Positions 22,903 through 35,309 of a stretch of DNA of 64,000 nt are shown piece after piece. The notes under the pieces are model-generated. The model was given only the letters and a program-made list of their open reading frames with translations, made no database searches and was not told where the DNA came from. The stretch's first letter is position 1, and each line of letters starts with the position of its first letter. Both the position numbers and the translations under genes were made by a program. Source of the DNA: Cucumis sativus (Eukaryota > Streptophyta > Magnoliopsida > Cucurbitales > Cucurbitaceae); contig NC_026657.2 of the NCBI RefSeq assembly GCF_000004075.3, positions 38,674,732 to 38,738,731 of the forward strand, written 5' to 3'.

Positions 22903-25900
22903 GCTTTCGATGACAATGTATAGTCAGTCATAAGTAGAATGATAACAATGTATATCCCATGTCCAATACAATATTCTGCTTTGTCTTAGGGAGTTGGAAA
23001 CCCTGGATTGCTTGTTTTTGCATTATGAGTTTGCTTTTCTAAAGGGTAGTGTATTCATTTTAGTACTTTTGAGGTGGCTACCCTCTATAAGAAAATTTAT
23101 GAATGGTGATAAACGGTCTTGACGGTCGAAGTTCATGTGAAAGAGGCAAAATCCTTTGGAGATGTGCGACTCATGCGCTTTTGTGGTCATTTTTTGGAAA
23201 ATAGAGGAATACCAAGACCTTGGAAGATAAATTTGCTTTGTTGATCCTTTTGGGCTTTTGTTCACCATATAACTTCTCGATGGTGTACAAATTACATTTA
23301 TGTTGTTTGAAAGTTAGTCGACGTAGTTGTAATTAAATTTTATTGATAGATCAATCATTATAGACTATAATCGCAAATGTAATTTAATGAAGTTTGATTC
23401 CGATTACTAAAAATTATGAATTTTATCAAATTTACTATTAATGTTATGGTTTGAGTTAATCCAAATTGCAACGCTAACAATGTCAAAATGATTTTTTCTC
23501 TCTAAAAGTGTAACTACAACTCAAATTCAAATTCAAACACAAATGAAAATGATAATGATAAGATGTAATTTTCGGACATAATTAAATTGATCACTCTCTG
23601 CTCGTCAATTGGATTGCAGCTTTTGTTTGTAGATTTTGACGTGAGTCTTATAGGTCAATACATATTAATTTAAATTTCTATTTAACAAAATTTATAATTT
23701 CAAACTCAATATGGCATTGGGCATTGGGAACCATGTAATCAACCTAAAGTCTTGTTTCTATTCCTTTTTTCATCTTCAAAAAATTTGAATTTCTTAATAT
23801 TAGGCTATAAATATTCTAGTTTGTTTAAATCTATTGTTGGGTTTTCATTTTATGAGTATCAAAATTAATTTTAGTCGAGGTGGGGAGGTTTGATTGCTCG
23901 TCCTTACTGTTGTTTTAAAAAGATTAAATAAAAATATAATTTCTCTTTTTAGTATGAAAATTGTGCAAGTGTTGTTTAAATACTGTTTTTTGTATCTTGA
24001 CATTGATTGATAATCTTTTTGTTTTTGAAAATAAGGTTTGTAAATATCATTTTTACCCATAAGTTTTTTTGTCTTTTGTTATTCACATTTTACTAATGGT
24101 TCATATAAAAGATACAAGAAGTAAATGAACAAATATCATTCTATACCTTTAGAATGATACCTTTAAATTTTGAAGATGGTATCCATTCATACAATTAACT
24201 TGCATACTCGCATCAATTTACATTCTTTTCAAATTTCATTTGACTGATATCATGTGAAACTTATGGTTAAGTCAATCAAACTCTTAATTTTTATAGGTCA
24301 ATCGAATTTAGACATTTTATTACAATTAGGTATGAAAACCATCCAAACATTTATTCTCAAGCGTGTGTAGACTTCTTCAAATGTCAATTTTACAATCTAG
24401 GCGATTCTCAAAGGAAGTTTTGCTCAATAGTTCAAATTGATCTATTTATAAAAGTTGAGAATTTGATTGATACAATTATAAAAGTTTCAATAGTTCAAAT
24501 TGATCTATTTATAAAAGTTGAGAATTTGATTGATACAATTATAAAAGTTCCATCGAACATTTTTAGAGAAGAAATAAATAGTTCCTACTTTACATTGATA
24601 TGACCATATAAGTTGGGTATAAGTACCTGGACGTCAACCATCTTTCTCCATCCTTTCTCACCACTTCCACAAAAAGGAAAATGGTGAAAAATCTTCTGGA
24701 GTTTTTGTGAAGGAGAAAATTGTAAGTTGGCTCGTGTGGAATTGATGCTTCTTGCATAACCATTATATTTCATAAGAGTTTACTTTACAGCTTGCTTTTG
24801 TGATTTAGTGAAGTTGAACTCTAAGGAACACGGGCATTATCTTGACGCCCATTCCTATGCAGTATACCCCCAACTATGCATATGTCTAAATTTATGTTAA
24901 TCATCTGTCTAGATTATCATTTTAACCTAGGAATAAGTATATTTGTAGTATTGTGATGCTACATATTTGTTTTACTTATTGTTACTTTTTGAAGAGCCAA
25001 TACTGGAAAAGAAAACGTGCAGGTTTTGATGTTGATGAAAGAATTTGGAGTCATAGGCATTATGAAACGCATGGAAAGCACTGATCAAACAGAGACAATG
25101 AACATGCGAGTGGAGAACTCGAACAAGTTCTATAAGAAGCAGCTTTCTGGTACCTCTCATACAAATATATTGCAGATACAAGGGCTCAACCACTGGAAAT
25201 AAAAGAAACCGTGTCTTATTGAGAGATGTTGATTCTTCTTTAGAGAGATGTTGATTCTTCTTTAGAAATTTACCAATCTTGCATTTGCAAGCTTGGGGAA
25301 AGATGCCTATCATCTCTCGAAAGTGGCTACAAGCACAAATTGGTATGTACAGTCATTTTACACATGTTCACTTGTGACACTGATATAATCATTTCACACA
25401 TTCATGTACAGTCGTGACATTCGACATAGATGAAATATTTTTCTTTCCTGGCATTAAGATTATTCCATAAGAAACTTTGGATAGGATGTAATCAAAAGAC
25501 TATATTAGTAATCAGTTGGGAAAGTTGATGGGATATTTTGTTCAAACTTAGAAATAGAGGAAATATGGATGGAGGCTGATGGATTCATTTGGTGAGTGAA
25601 TTATGGCTTCAAGTTCCTCAAATTACTTAGTTTATTAGTTCCTTTACCTTTTATATTGTGATACATTGTGGTTCTATTAATTTCGTGCTCATTTTGTCAC
25701 GAAGATTTATTGCTTTTCTATGTGTGATTTTGGAGTAAGGTTGAAGATTTGATCTCCAAATTCGTGTAACATTCGTTTAGAATTGTTTCTTTCATCACAC
25801 ATAATGGGTCAGGATCGTTATGTTGCATCTTGATGGTGCCAATCTCTTCAAATGCCATTTCCTATTCTCCAGATAAACAAAAACTTGAGGGGAAAAAACA

Positions 25901-26079
25901 AATTCGACTATAAACTTTGAGTTGTTGCAATCTTTACCTTAAAACAAAAACAAAAATCAAGCTGATTTCTTTGGGAGAAGAACTTCTATACAGCTAAGTA
26001 CAAAAACACTCTCTAATTTTACTCTCAGAATTTAAATCTCCTATTTCTACTTAGGGTTAAGTAACCTTTGGTTAAAATT
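22903..26079. other. Intergenic DNA between PPR and RING genes
   Basis: No gene I can support. It contains a perfect 63-bp tandem duplication at 24425-24549, a weak gene-like fragment at about 24990-25320 with a 22-bp tandem repeat (AGAGATGTTGATTCTTCTTT twice, about 25220-25263), and AT-rich spacer. Confidence 0.5.
24425..24549. repeat. 63-bp tandem duplication
   Basis: Two consecutive, essentially identical 63-bp units, each beginning CAATAGTTCAAATTGATCTA and ending in ATTATAAAAGTT. Confidence 0.9.
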
Positions 26080-26727
26080 TCAACGAAATTCACTTCTGCA
26101 CAAAGGACATGAATTGTTGACGTTGAGCCATTTGAGAATACAGGACTTGTGATAGACGTGCCCGCAGGGGATTCTCGTTGCCTCCTCCTTTTCCTCTTCC
26201 CTTTCACAGTTGAGATCCTCATAACAAACGCAGCATTGACCTCCCATCCCTTCCCCTCCATTCCCATCATCATATTTCTCATTCATAAGCCGCTCCATGA
26301 CCGACGCCGGCACCCCATTCCTCACCGGCGGTGAATATTGTGGTGGGTTCAGGTTCAGGTTTATCGAGATCGTGTAGAGTAAATCCACTGTGGCGATGAG
26401 GTGGAAATTGAGATTGAGGTTGCCGGCAGCCAGTTGAAGGGCGAAGGAGGAGATGTTGTGGAATATGGCGGCGGAGTCAGCCGGAGAGAGGAATTGAAGG
26501 AGGAAGTCGTGGAATAAGGATGGGTTTTCAAGTTCAAGCTCTGGCAGAGGAAAGTGAAACAGAGCATTGGAAATCGAAGTTGGGAAAGTTTGTTGGATGT
26601 TTTGGTTAGAAAATGGAGACACTAATTTGCTGAATCTCCTTAATCGGATTTCCACGAGTTGCTTATCTGCGGTGGTGGGGATGCTGCGAACACAGCAATC
26701 AAGAGACAGATTGGTAGTGGAAGACAT
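26080..26727 (-). CDS. RING-H2 finger protein, probable E3 ubiquitin ligase
   Basis: Intronless, 215 residues, ATG at 26727 and TGA at 26082-26080. The C-terminal RING-H2 domain (about residues 163-213) reads CCVCYEDL, then CGHVYHKSC, then LKWLNVNNSCPLCR, keeping the Cys/His ligands of a C3H2C3 finger. The linker between the first two pairs holds an acidic and basic EREEEKEEAT run. The N-terminal 150 residues are Leu-, Asn- and Phe-rich and match no domain I recognise; no membrane segment is evident. As a RING-H2 protein it would be expected to recruit an E2 ubiquitin-conjugating enzyme; the substrate is unknown. Confidence 0.88.
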   Translation of the reverse strand: MSSTTNLSLDCCVRSIPTTADKQLVEIRLRRFSKLVSPFSNQNIQQTFPTSISNALFHFPLPELELENPSLFHDFLLQFLSPADSAAIFHNISSFALQLAAGNLNLNFHLIATVDLLYTISINLNLNPPQYSPPVRNGVPASVMERLMNEKYDDGNGGEGMGGQCCVCYEDLNCEREEEKEEATRIPCGHVYHKSCILKWLNVNNSCPLCRSEFR

Positions 26728-26998
26728 GGTGATGGGATGAAAATGGGTTTATGGGAAATTCTGATTTATTAACAGCAGAAGAAGAAGATCCTTTGATTTT
26801 GGAGATTTCTTTCTTAAATCAATCCGCCGTTGGGAGTTTTGATCGGTAAAACAGGGGAAGGAGGGCGGTTGCTAGCGGTGAGATCGGTAGATATTGTTAA
26901 GATTAAATTAATCACTTTGCTGAATATCTATCTAAACAAATATTCAAAATACTGTTAATCTATCTAACCAAATTAATCATTTTGCTGTATATCAAAAT

Positions 26999-27043
<45 letters not shown>

Positions 27044-28328
27044 CCTAGTATTAGGATTAAATTAGTAAGATACAATAGTAAATTCCTCGTACTAATGATA
27101 TAAAACCGTTTTCTAATTTGCTCGGTGGATTTTCTAAATTTAATTTTAGGCTTCAGCTTCAGTTATTATTATTACTATTTTAATTAGTTTAATATAGTTT
27201 TTAATAATATATTTTGATAATATACGCTTTTTTTATTGAAAAAACTATATGTATATTTTTATTAAGAAATAATCAAATTGTATTAGAAAATATGAATTTA
27301 ATAAGAATATTTGAATATTAAATATTGAGATAAATAATAAAAAGACGTGGAACTCACAAAGAAGAAGGTGTGAGCCTCTAATAAATAAATAATAAAGAAA
27401 AAAGAAGCATGGACTCCTATTTTTTTTGGGTTGGTTTCTAAAATAATATTATTTTAAAAAAAAACCACTAAAAAGATACAAAATATAACAATTAAATTAA
27501 AAATATATAAAAAATCTTTGAAAAATTGAAAGTGTAGCAAAATCTATTATAGTGTATTAAAAATAAAAGTCTATCATGGATAGTCACTTATAAGTATAGA
27601 TTATACTTACAATTTTTTAAAATTTTGTTACATGCTTAATTATTATATCTAGATTTGTTAGATATTATAATTTAATTATATGTTGGTTCTATCAATCTCT
27701 CTTGTTAATTTGTTGTTAAAATCTAAAAATTCATTTGATGACGTTTATGTTTATAGTTTTTTAAAAAATGAGTTTTTTTTGGTAAGTTTCTTGCTTCTCC
27801 TTCCCAAAAGAAATAGAGACGTTTCTTAAAAAACTTATTTCCATCACACTAGTGCCAATCTCTACAAATATAATTTTAATACATTATAAAATACATGCGC
27901 AATTTGAAATTAATAAAATTTCAGAGAATACATTAGGAAGTTTTGTGATTTAATAATTGAATTTATGCATCGATGAAACTTACATAGTAAATTGGTACAA
28001 AGCTTTATTTTATTGATGTTGATGGAAAAAGAATACACCTTCTGTAGCTAAAATTAGTGCATTAAATAACGAAAATTAAACCTCTCGTAACACTTGCTTA
28101 AATTTAGGATTCTATTAAATGTTTTCGAAGAAAACATAGCCATTGTTCATACTTTTGGAGAAATTGTAATGGTTGATATATCTAATGTTTAAGAGAAATT
28201 GTAATGATTCACATTCACAGCCTATAATCAAAACTGTAGCTGAAATATTTAAGAGAAGATACAAACAAAGAACACATATTATACAACTGAAATACATTTC
28301 AATTTCGAAGTGGAATGGCCTATTGGAA
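26728..28328. other. Intergenic AT-rich DNA between RING and rhomboid genes
   Basis: The RING promoter side, then an (AT)n microsatellite at about 27001-27040, then AT-rich spacer. About 27460-27660 has GCAAAATCTATTATAG and CTATCATGGATAG blocks that faintly resemble the MITE family at 10446, too weak to call. The 3' UTR of the rhomboid gene lies at the right end. Confidence 0.5.
27001..27040. repeat. (AT)n microsatellite
   Basis: About twenty uninterrupted AT units in the intergenic spacer. Confidence 0.9.
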
Positions 28329-31300
28329 TCATCTTCCTTTCCTATGCAAAGCTGATGCATCTTGATCAGAAGATTGAGAAGGAACTCTACTAAGAAGCCA
28401 TACCAGAAGGACACCAACCAGCGCCCCGGAGAGATGTGCAACATGGTTCACATTCTGCAACGAATATCCACGGAAGCTTCCCGACAATGCAGTTGATGCT
28501 TGAGCTGCTTCCATGACCTATTATGAGCAGGGAAAATAACAAATGAATAAGCAAGTGTCACATACCTTTGCCTTGCACGGAAGAGAAACGGTTTCATTGA
28601 TGCTATGAAATTACAAAAGGGTAACGTGCCAATAAGAAGATTACAATCGGAAGGGAGAGTAGAAAAGCCTATAGTAGTGTACAACTATCTATCTCCCTCT
28701 TTTTTTTTCTAGGCTTCTCTATTATTCTCAATGTATAACTCTCTTGTACTTTGAGTATTATTATCAATAAAGAAGCTTGTCACCTTTCCAAAAAAAAAGA
28801 AAGTATACAGTGCTAGAGTAAAAAGAGCCATTTACACCATGTCAAAACCGTATTAAGTGTAGCATTAAAAAGTTAAAATCAGACTTTTTTTGGGGGGGAA
28901 GATTCTTCTATTTCACCATATGTTCCAATAGAATGCTTAAAAAATAAAGTTCTCCCAAAGAAGCTTCTTCTTTCCTTCTGGAAAAAGTGGCTTTGAAGGA
29001 GGTGGGAAAGAAGAAAAACAAAAGTCTCGAGAACCGTATGCCAATTTAAAGATGATTCCTATATTATAGAAAGGAAAAGGAAAACCAAGGCTAGTTCATT
29101 CTAATTAGAGGAAAATCAAGATACGATAGCCAACATGAGTTTTTAGCTTAACAAACATCTGTACGTTCATGAGGACAAAAGGTCTTGAGTTCAAATCCTC
29201 CCCCAAGTTGTACTTAAAAATACATTTTAAAAAAAAATCAAGATATGACAAATTAGCAATTAACTAGGGATATGGAAAGAAGGAACATTATATCCTATGC
29301 CCGAGTATTTCATTCCTAACCAATCCCCATCTTGGGAAGGATGCTTAGTATTTGCGTTTTTAAGATCATGTACATGAGGGCAAAAAGAGAACTTTACCTT
29401 CTCTATTACGAATTGGCCAAGTATAAGGACTTCAAGTATCTTCCTCCAATCCCAAGACATCTGGCACGAAGAAATTACTTCATTAAAAATGTTGTATTAA
29501 ATTTCTAATGAGAGTAATGAATCATTATGTTTTAGATAGATACCTTTACAAGAACACTTATGGTAAACAAACCGAAAACAGCACCTGAAGCTCCAACTGA
29601 AACAGCATTTCTTGGTAAAATTAGCCATGAAACAATGTTTGCACCTACACCAGTAAGAATATAGGAAAGCCACAAAGCAAAGTTTCCTTCCTCTTCTTCA
29701 ACAAGTTTCCCTGTTGATCACACATAATGGAACTATTAAATGTCAAAACATTTTGGTTATTTTATGGTTTTGATGTCCAGAAAGAAAGTTGATCCCATTA
29801 TAGGGAGAAAAAATAATAAGGATTTGGAAGATGTTTCTCACCAAATATATACAAGAAAAAAAGATTGCTAGAGAGATGGTTCCTGCAAACATTCAGAATA
29901 GCAAGAACTACATTAAACAATGCTTGTAAAAGCAGCAAATTGCATTCTCATGAGAAGATAAGCAAGCTTCTGCCTCTGTGTGTGTGTAAACAATCTGAAA
30001 TTTGGATGATTTTGAACAGCCAAAAAAACTCACCAATTAGCGTGACAAAATGTTGCTGTAAAAAATTGATACCAAGCAGGACGACTGTGATACAGGTACA
30101 AAGCTCCTATATTACGAACCTACGAAAATGAAAATTTAGACAACGTTTGATAACCATTTAGTATTTTGTGAACATGTATAAATACTTCTTCTACTAGTGA
30201 GTTTGTTTTTTTCTCTACTTCTAAATGTTTTTATTAAATAACTAATTCATCCAAAAGCTTAAGTTGGTGGTAGAAGGTAAATTTAATTATAAATCACGAA
30301 CAGTTTTCAAAATTCATGTCATGTTTTAAAAACTATAAAAAGTAGTTTCAATTTTTTGAGTTTGGCTAAAAACCCAAATGTTTCTACAGGCGAGGCAAAA
30401 AAAATTAAAATGAATAAATTGTGAGAATGGATCAAGAACAATGTTTAAAAATAAGAAAATAAAAAAATCACTAAAGAAAAATGGTTATCAAACAAGGTTG
30501 GAGTCTTTCATTCTTTTCTATGTTAACATTTAAAACAGATAGTTAAAAACACCTGTTTTTGTCACTTCATTTGATGATTATTGGTTTCTCTTTTGTTGGC
30601 GGGAGGAAGTTTGGGTATAGTGAATTAGGTCTCCAGTAACAAAGCTCTGGCATGCCAACGTCTATAATGGGCAGAATTTGAGATGTTCGTTGCAAACGTG
30701 GGATAAGGTGAGGAAAAATAACCGGGAACTCCTTTTTTCATTTTCTTCATAGGTAACAGAAAGACAGCATAAAGGTAATGGGTAAAGAAAACCCCTACCT
30801 GAAGCAAGACTATAGGAAAGCCTTTCAATTGTTAATAATCATGGATTCATGGATAGGCTCAGAATGACTCTAACTCTTAGAATGAATCTTTCAGAAATGA
30901 AATTGAGTTTTGACTGTTTTGTTGACTACTATGGATCTTGATTCCAGAGAGGACAAAAGGATTTCGTTTTTGGAAGCTTTGAAAGTGTAAATCCCTCTTT
31001 GTTCATCATCTGAGGGCTCCAAACACTATTGAGGAAAAGGATACAAATAAAGGTGAGAGTACTTTCATGAACTACTTTGTTGTGGAAACTCAACTCCCCC
31101 ATAATGTGCTTAAAAGACAGTTTTTAGATTCTTTTCTTCTTCCCAATTGTTGCATTTTGTGCAAGACTAGTGAGACTACCAAAGGCATCCTTATGCTCTA
31201 CTTATGCTTCAATATTATGGGAACAGCTATTTTATAAGTTCGGTTGTTGTTGGAGCAAGCCATAGACTATCTAAGTCATTGTTGAGGATTTTCTTTGAAG

Positions 31301-32875
31301 CCATGCTTCAAAGAAAAGCTGAAGTATGTCTGGGAGGAAAACTGCAATAATTGTGGTCTTTGATAGCAGTGGAAGGGGAGCAATTGGAGAACTTTCAGTG
31401 GCTCTCAAAGAGACTTTGGAGACTTATTTGATTTACTTACGATAGTTTGACTCTAATGTGATAAACTCTCTAAAAAAAACCCTTTTGTACTTAACAATTA
31501 TGTATATAATATATTATTGTACCAATTGATCCCCTTTTTTTGCAATGCTCATTCTGGTTTCTGTCTTGAATGTCTTTTTTTTTTTTTGGTAGGTCGTCAT
31601 GTTGTGTCTTTCATATCCTCTAAAGAAAAGGTTAATAGCTAATAACCCGATCTGCTTTCCAGTGGATCATAGTCTTAAAACTCTACAATAATCAGCTTTG
31701 ACAAATAGTTTATTCGTTTAGATGGGTAAAAGTTACAAAAAGTTTTGACCTAAACAACTATCTTTTTTATGATATAGTCGACCTAATAAACTATCAACCG
31801 GTAGACTTTCTTCAAGACAAGGAATCTCAAGTCTGATGATACAGCACATTGATGAAAGACAAGGAGGAGGGCCTAGTTTATTGAAACTTATGATGATACA
31901 GCACATTGATGAACATCAAATGAATCTCAAGTCTGATCCGGGATGCTTTATCTAAACTAGGCAGGATAACTTGGCTAACTTTCCTACTCGGATAGCATCT
32001 CTGAATGGGAAATGGAATATGAAATTTTGAAATGGGAATAAGGGTGCTACGAGTCGTTTTCAAATGTGGATGGAAAGGATGGATATGTTGAACGAAATGG
32101 TTTTATTTTTTGATTTGCTGGATATAAATCATCAGAAGGATTATGCATTTCGAGCTATTTCCTGTGCTGGGCCTACTTGAAAGAAAAGAGCTGCAGCTAC
32201 TGTCGAGCAACTTTGTTCCTCACCTTCCCCAATGAGAAAACTTCAACTATCAATCCCTAGTGGCCTGACCTCTGAGAGCTAGCTATTTTGAGGGAATTGT
32301 TTTTCACTCTATCGAAAGGCAACGACGTGAAAAGTAAACATAAGAGAACAAAAACCCTACCTGAAAAACGTGATCAGCCACATATATTCCAATGTTGAGA
32401 AGAATAATCCAGAATATACCATTAACACGCTTCTCCGTTTTCCGATTCTGCAGTGGTTTTCCCAGCTCCAACTGTGATATCAAATCTAACAAACATTTAA
32501 AAAACACAAAATTCTTTTTTTACTTTCATTCAACCGCACACGTCTTTCATCAAACAAAATCGAAAAATTCCTCTATAAAATCATAAGGAAACAGATTAAG
32601 ATACTGTTCCAAAAAGCGGAAAAAATAAAAGGAGAACCTGCATCGTTCATCTTGCAGGTCGCGATGGGTTTCATACAAAAGAAACGCGAGTGGAGAGGAA
32701 GAACATGGGTAAATTGGGGAAGGGAATGGAGAAATGGAGATGAAAATCTGAGTGAGGTTAAGGTGAAGCTGGATTGAAAAGAAATGGAAGTTAAAGGCAT
32801 TTGGTTGTTGCATAGCGTTGGAGGTTTCGAAATTCGGCCTCCATGAAGCAGCTGCTGCTGCAACTGAAGTTGCAT
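28329..32875 (-). CDS. RBL11: Rhomboid-like serine protease, chloroplast (RBL11-type)
   Basis: Intramembrane serine protease; Arabidopsis RBL11 lies in the chloroplast inner envelope. Seven minus-strand exons: 32875-32638, 32485-32361, 30119-30034, 29882-29842, 29710-29544, 29460-29398, 28517-28329; all frames join, giving 302 residues. Residues 1 to about 75 are Ser/Thr/Leu-rich with few acids, a plastid transit peptide. The membrane core includes NGIFWIILLNIGIYVADHVF, CHANWNHLSSNLFFLYIFGK, the catalytic GASGAVFG (Ser about 205) and NHVAHLSGALVG (His about 268), so the Ser-His dyad is intact. The exon 2 acceptor used is that before DLISQLELGKP; the nearer AG at the LELG segment would break the frame. 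Intron 2 is 2.2 kb and holds a LINE fragment. Confidence 0.93.
31060..31470 (+). mobile_element. Degenerate LINE fragment (zf-RVT region) in rhomboid intron 2
   Basis: On the plus strand, opposite to the host gene, one frame reads CILCKTSET and another then reads SILWEQLFYKFGCCWSKP. Together they resemble the zinc-finger region (C-x2-C...ET...C...LW..LF..FG..W) found after the reverse transcriptase of plant L1-like elements. The frames are broken between the two parts. Neither end of the element nor a poly-A tail was located. Confidence 0.55.
31835..31913. repeat. Direct repeat in rhomboid intron 2
   Basis: GATGATACAGCACATTGATG and the next bases AA occur at 31835-31856 and again at 31892-31913 (period 57). 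CAAGTCTGAT also recurs beside it. Confidence 0.8.
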
Positions 32876-33627
32876 TGGAAATTTGAGAGCGATAAGCTAA
32901 TTGGATAAATCGGTGGAGTAATGAAATAATAGTTAATGTATATATATATATATATCTTTTATGGCTAAATTAAAATAAGGTTTAGCTTGCAAAAAAATAT
33001 AATAAAGGGAAAGAAAAATTGGTAAAAGTATTTAAATGTAAGTTTTCAAAAGTAACACTTTTTTTTAACTCGTATTTTAGTATATTTGTAGTATTCGTAT
33101 TCCTTTTAAGAAAAATCATGGAAGAGGATTATTTCTTTTTGTTTCTTTAATGTGGGAGGTAGAACGTCGAATTATCGACAATAAATATTGAATTTGAAAC
33201 TTTACCATCTATAGAAAAAGGAAAAAGAGAATAACGATAATAAAAAATAAAAGAAATGAGCATTTGCAAGAGTGGGTGTACAAAAATTAAGCTCATTGTC
33301 TAATAATGTGAAACTTTTCGAAAATGGTAAAATCTATTAGTTTTGTTTAAATGAGACATTGAAAATAAGAAATAAAGATTGTCCTCATGATTCGATGATT
33401 GCATTTAACTGTCACGTGAATGACATATGATTACCACTGTATTATCCTTTTTGTGTATTAGTTAGTAGGTTTTTAATATTGATATATGATGATCTTCATA
33501 CAATTTTTTTCTTTTCATTGACTTATAATAACCAAAACAATTTAATATTGTTTTTGATTTTATCAATTATTAGGTCATTCTAATATTGTCATATGATGGA
33601 GGACGGGTCAAATCAGTGGTGAGAAGG

Positions 33628-34000
33628 ACATCCTAGTCTCGACCACGCTCGAGTACTTTTCCCTGTGAGCACCCGTTCTTTGAATGAGGATCCCCTACCT
33701 TGACTCCCAAAATAGGTAATAGGACGGAGATGGGGAGTGTCTCCTACTCCAACATTCTGGTTCCGGCCAGACTCGATTACTTTTCCTGCGGGCACCCGAT
33801 CTTTGAATGAGGATCCTCGACCTTGACTCCCAAAATGGATAATAGGGCAAGGACGAGGAGTGTCTCCGACCCCAACATCCTAGTCTCAGCCACACTTGAG
33901 TACTTCCCTTGCAGGCACTCGATCTTTCAATGAGGATCTCCTACCTTGACTCACAAAATGAGTAATAGGGCGGGGACGGAGAGTGTCTCCGACCCCGACC
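33628..34000. repeat. GC-rich tandem repeat, three units of 123-124 bp
   Basis: Three diverged copies starting at about 33628, 33752 and 33875. Each contains a TCCTAGTCTCGACCAC-like start, GAGGATCC or GAGGATCT, CCTTGACTC, AAAATGG or AAAATAGG, and GAGTGTCTCC. It is much richer in G+C than the surrounding AT-rich DNA. Open frames through it carry no recognisable domain. Confidence 0.85.
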
Positions 34001-34390
34001 TCTTGCAACCCTCGTTGCAAACCGTTTTATAGTTAAGTACAATCAATTTTTGTATCAAGTGGCTCATATCAAAATGATAATGGAATTACATATACTAAAT
34101 TAAAAAGGAAATGTAAATATAGAGGAACAGGGCAATGAATGCTTGAGGATGAAGAAATCAAAGCAATTGAATCAACGACGAAAATTTGATCAATGAAAAT
34201 TTTCGGGAGAGGATGAAGAAAGAGAATCTTCTAAAATTGATTTAAAAAAAAAAACTCAAAATGTGAGAAAACTGTTATAAAGGGGAAAGAAAATGAAGGA
34301 ATGTGAAATTTGGACAATTTTAGTGGGATGAGAATTAGTCCGTTTGAGTCTATTTTTCGATCAGACCAAACCGGTACCTAATGAACAATA

Positions 34391-34429
34391 GTCGATTTAC
34401 ACTCCAACCACGAGGGAGTGTAAATCGAC
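34391..34429. repeat. Perfect 15-bp inverted repeat (hairpin)
   Basis: GTCGATTTACACTCC at 34391-34405 is the exact reverse complement of 34415-34429; loop of 9 nt. No T-run follows and it is not beside a gene end. Confidence 0.85.
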
Positions 34430-35103
34430 CATTCATCTGTCGATTAATTGATTTAAGCATTTGATTTTTTAAATAAAATGTGCTTAAGTTTGGATTTTTT
34501 CAATCCAACACCCACCAAACCTCTTCTTAACTCCGACCTATCTAGTTGGTCAACCTAGTTTTCTGTCTATAATGCTTATTCTTAAATCGTAGAATATAAT
34601 TATAAGAATGATTACTGTAAATAACAAAAAAATATATAAAATATAGCAAAATAAAACTTCAAATTATACTAGTGAGCATAATTAAAAGCTTATCGATAGA
34701 CTCTTCATATCAATGATAAATATTTGAATTACTATTTAGCAAAATACATCCAAACAGAACATTTATTATACTTATTTAAATTGTAAATATTTTTTTACAA
34801 TTTTCCTTAAATTTTAGGACGTTTACAAAATTAATAACACACATGTAAAATTATTTTTTAAAAAAGTCATCCATTACAAATAGTTTAGTGACGAAAATGG
34901 TAAAATATTATTAGATATATATACCAAATTTGTGTTATCAATAACTTTTTTCTAATTACCAATTTTTTTTCAATTCCATTGTAATTATCAAATTTATATT
35001 CCTAAATTGAAACTCATTAAAGTGTTATCGGAAAGAAATCAACGGTTTACTGAGACGTCACGCTTCTGAAATGACACGTAAACAGGGAGGAATTCAAATC
35101 CGA

Positions 35104-35122
35104 CGTGGCGAAATGTGAATGG
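35104..35122 (-). promoter_or_regulatory. ERSE-like element upstream of SPP (reverse orientation)
   Basis: CGTGG, nine bases, then AATGG: the reverse complement of the ER stress response element CCAAT-N9-CCACG with one mismatch in the CCAAT half. Confidence 0.4.
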
Positions 35123-35268
35123 ATGAAAATCAGCAATAGGACGTGGCTTCATTTCAGTACACGCTGTCGTGTTATATGCAAATAATAATAATAATAATAA
35201 TATGATTTAATTTTATAAATATGTAATCCAATCACAAACAACCGCTAGCATCATTTCTCATTTCTAGA

Positions 35269-35287
35269 CCAATAGTAACACGCCACG
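35269..35287 (+). promoter_or_regulatory. ER stress response element (ERSE) upstream of SPP
   Basis: CCAAT, nine bases (AGTAACACG), then CCACG: an exact match to the canonical ERSE, bound in plants by bZIP28/bZIP60 with NF-Y. It lies 22 bp upstream of the TATA box at 35310 and on the same strand as an ER-membrane protease gene. Confidence 0.7.
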
Positions 35288-35309
35288 TTTCAAAAGAAAC
35301 GCTTCTCCG

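Larger units (their letters stand above)
32876..35268. other. Intergenic DNA between the divergent rhomboid and SPP genes
   Basis: No gene. It holds an (AT)n run at 32938-32956, a GC-rich tandem repeat (33620-34000), a perfect hairpin (34391-34429), and an (AAT)n run (35177-35202) inside the SPP promoter region. Confidence 0.6.

Noticed and set aside
27460-27660. Fourth copy of the MITE family
   Set aside because: Shares only short TAGCAAAATCTAT and CTATCATGGATAG-like blocks; ends do not align.
29150-29225. SINE or tRNA-like B box (GAGTTCAAATCCTC)
   Set aside because: Only a box B-like string; no A box at the right distance, no cloverleaf and no clear ends.
33613-33895. Minus-strand open frames over the 123-bp repeat
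   Set aside because: Frames arise from the repeat itself, with no ATG context or domain.
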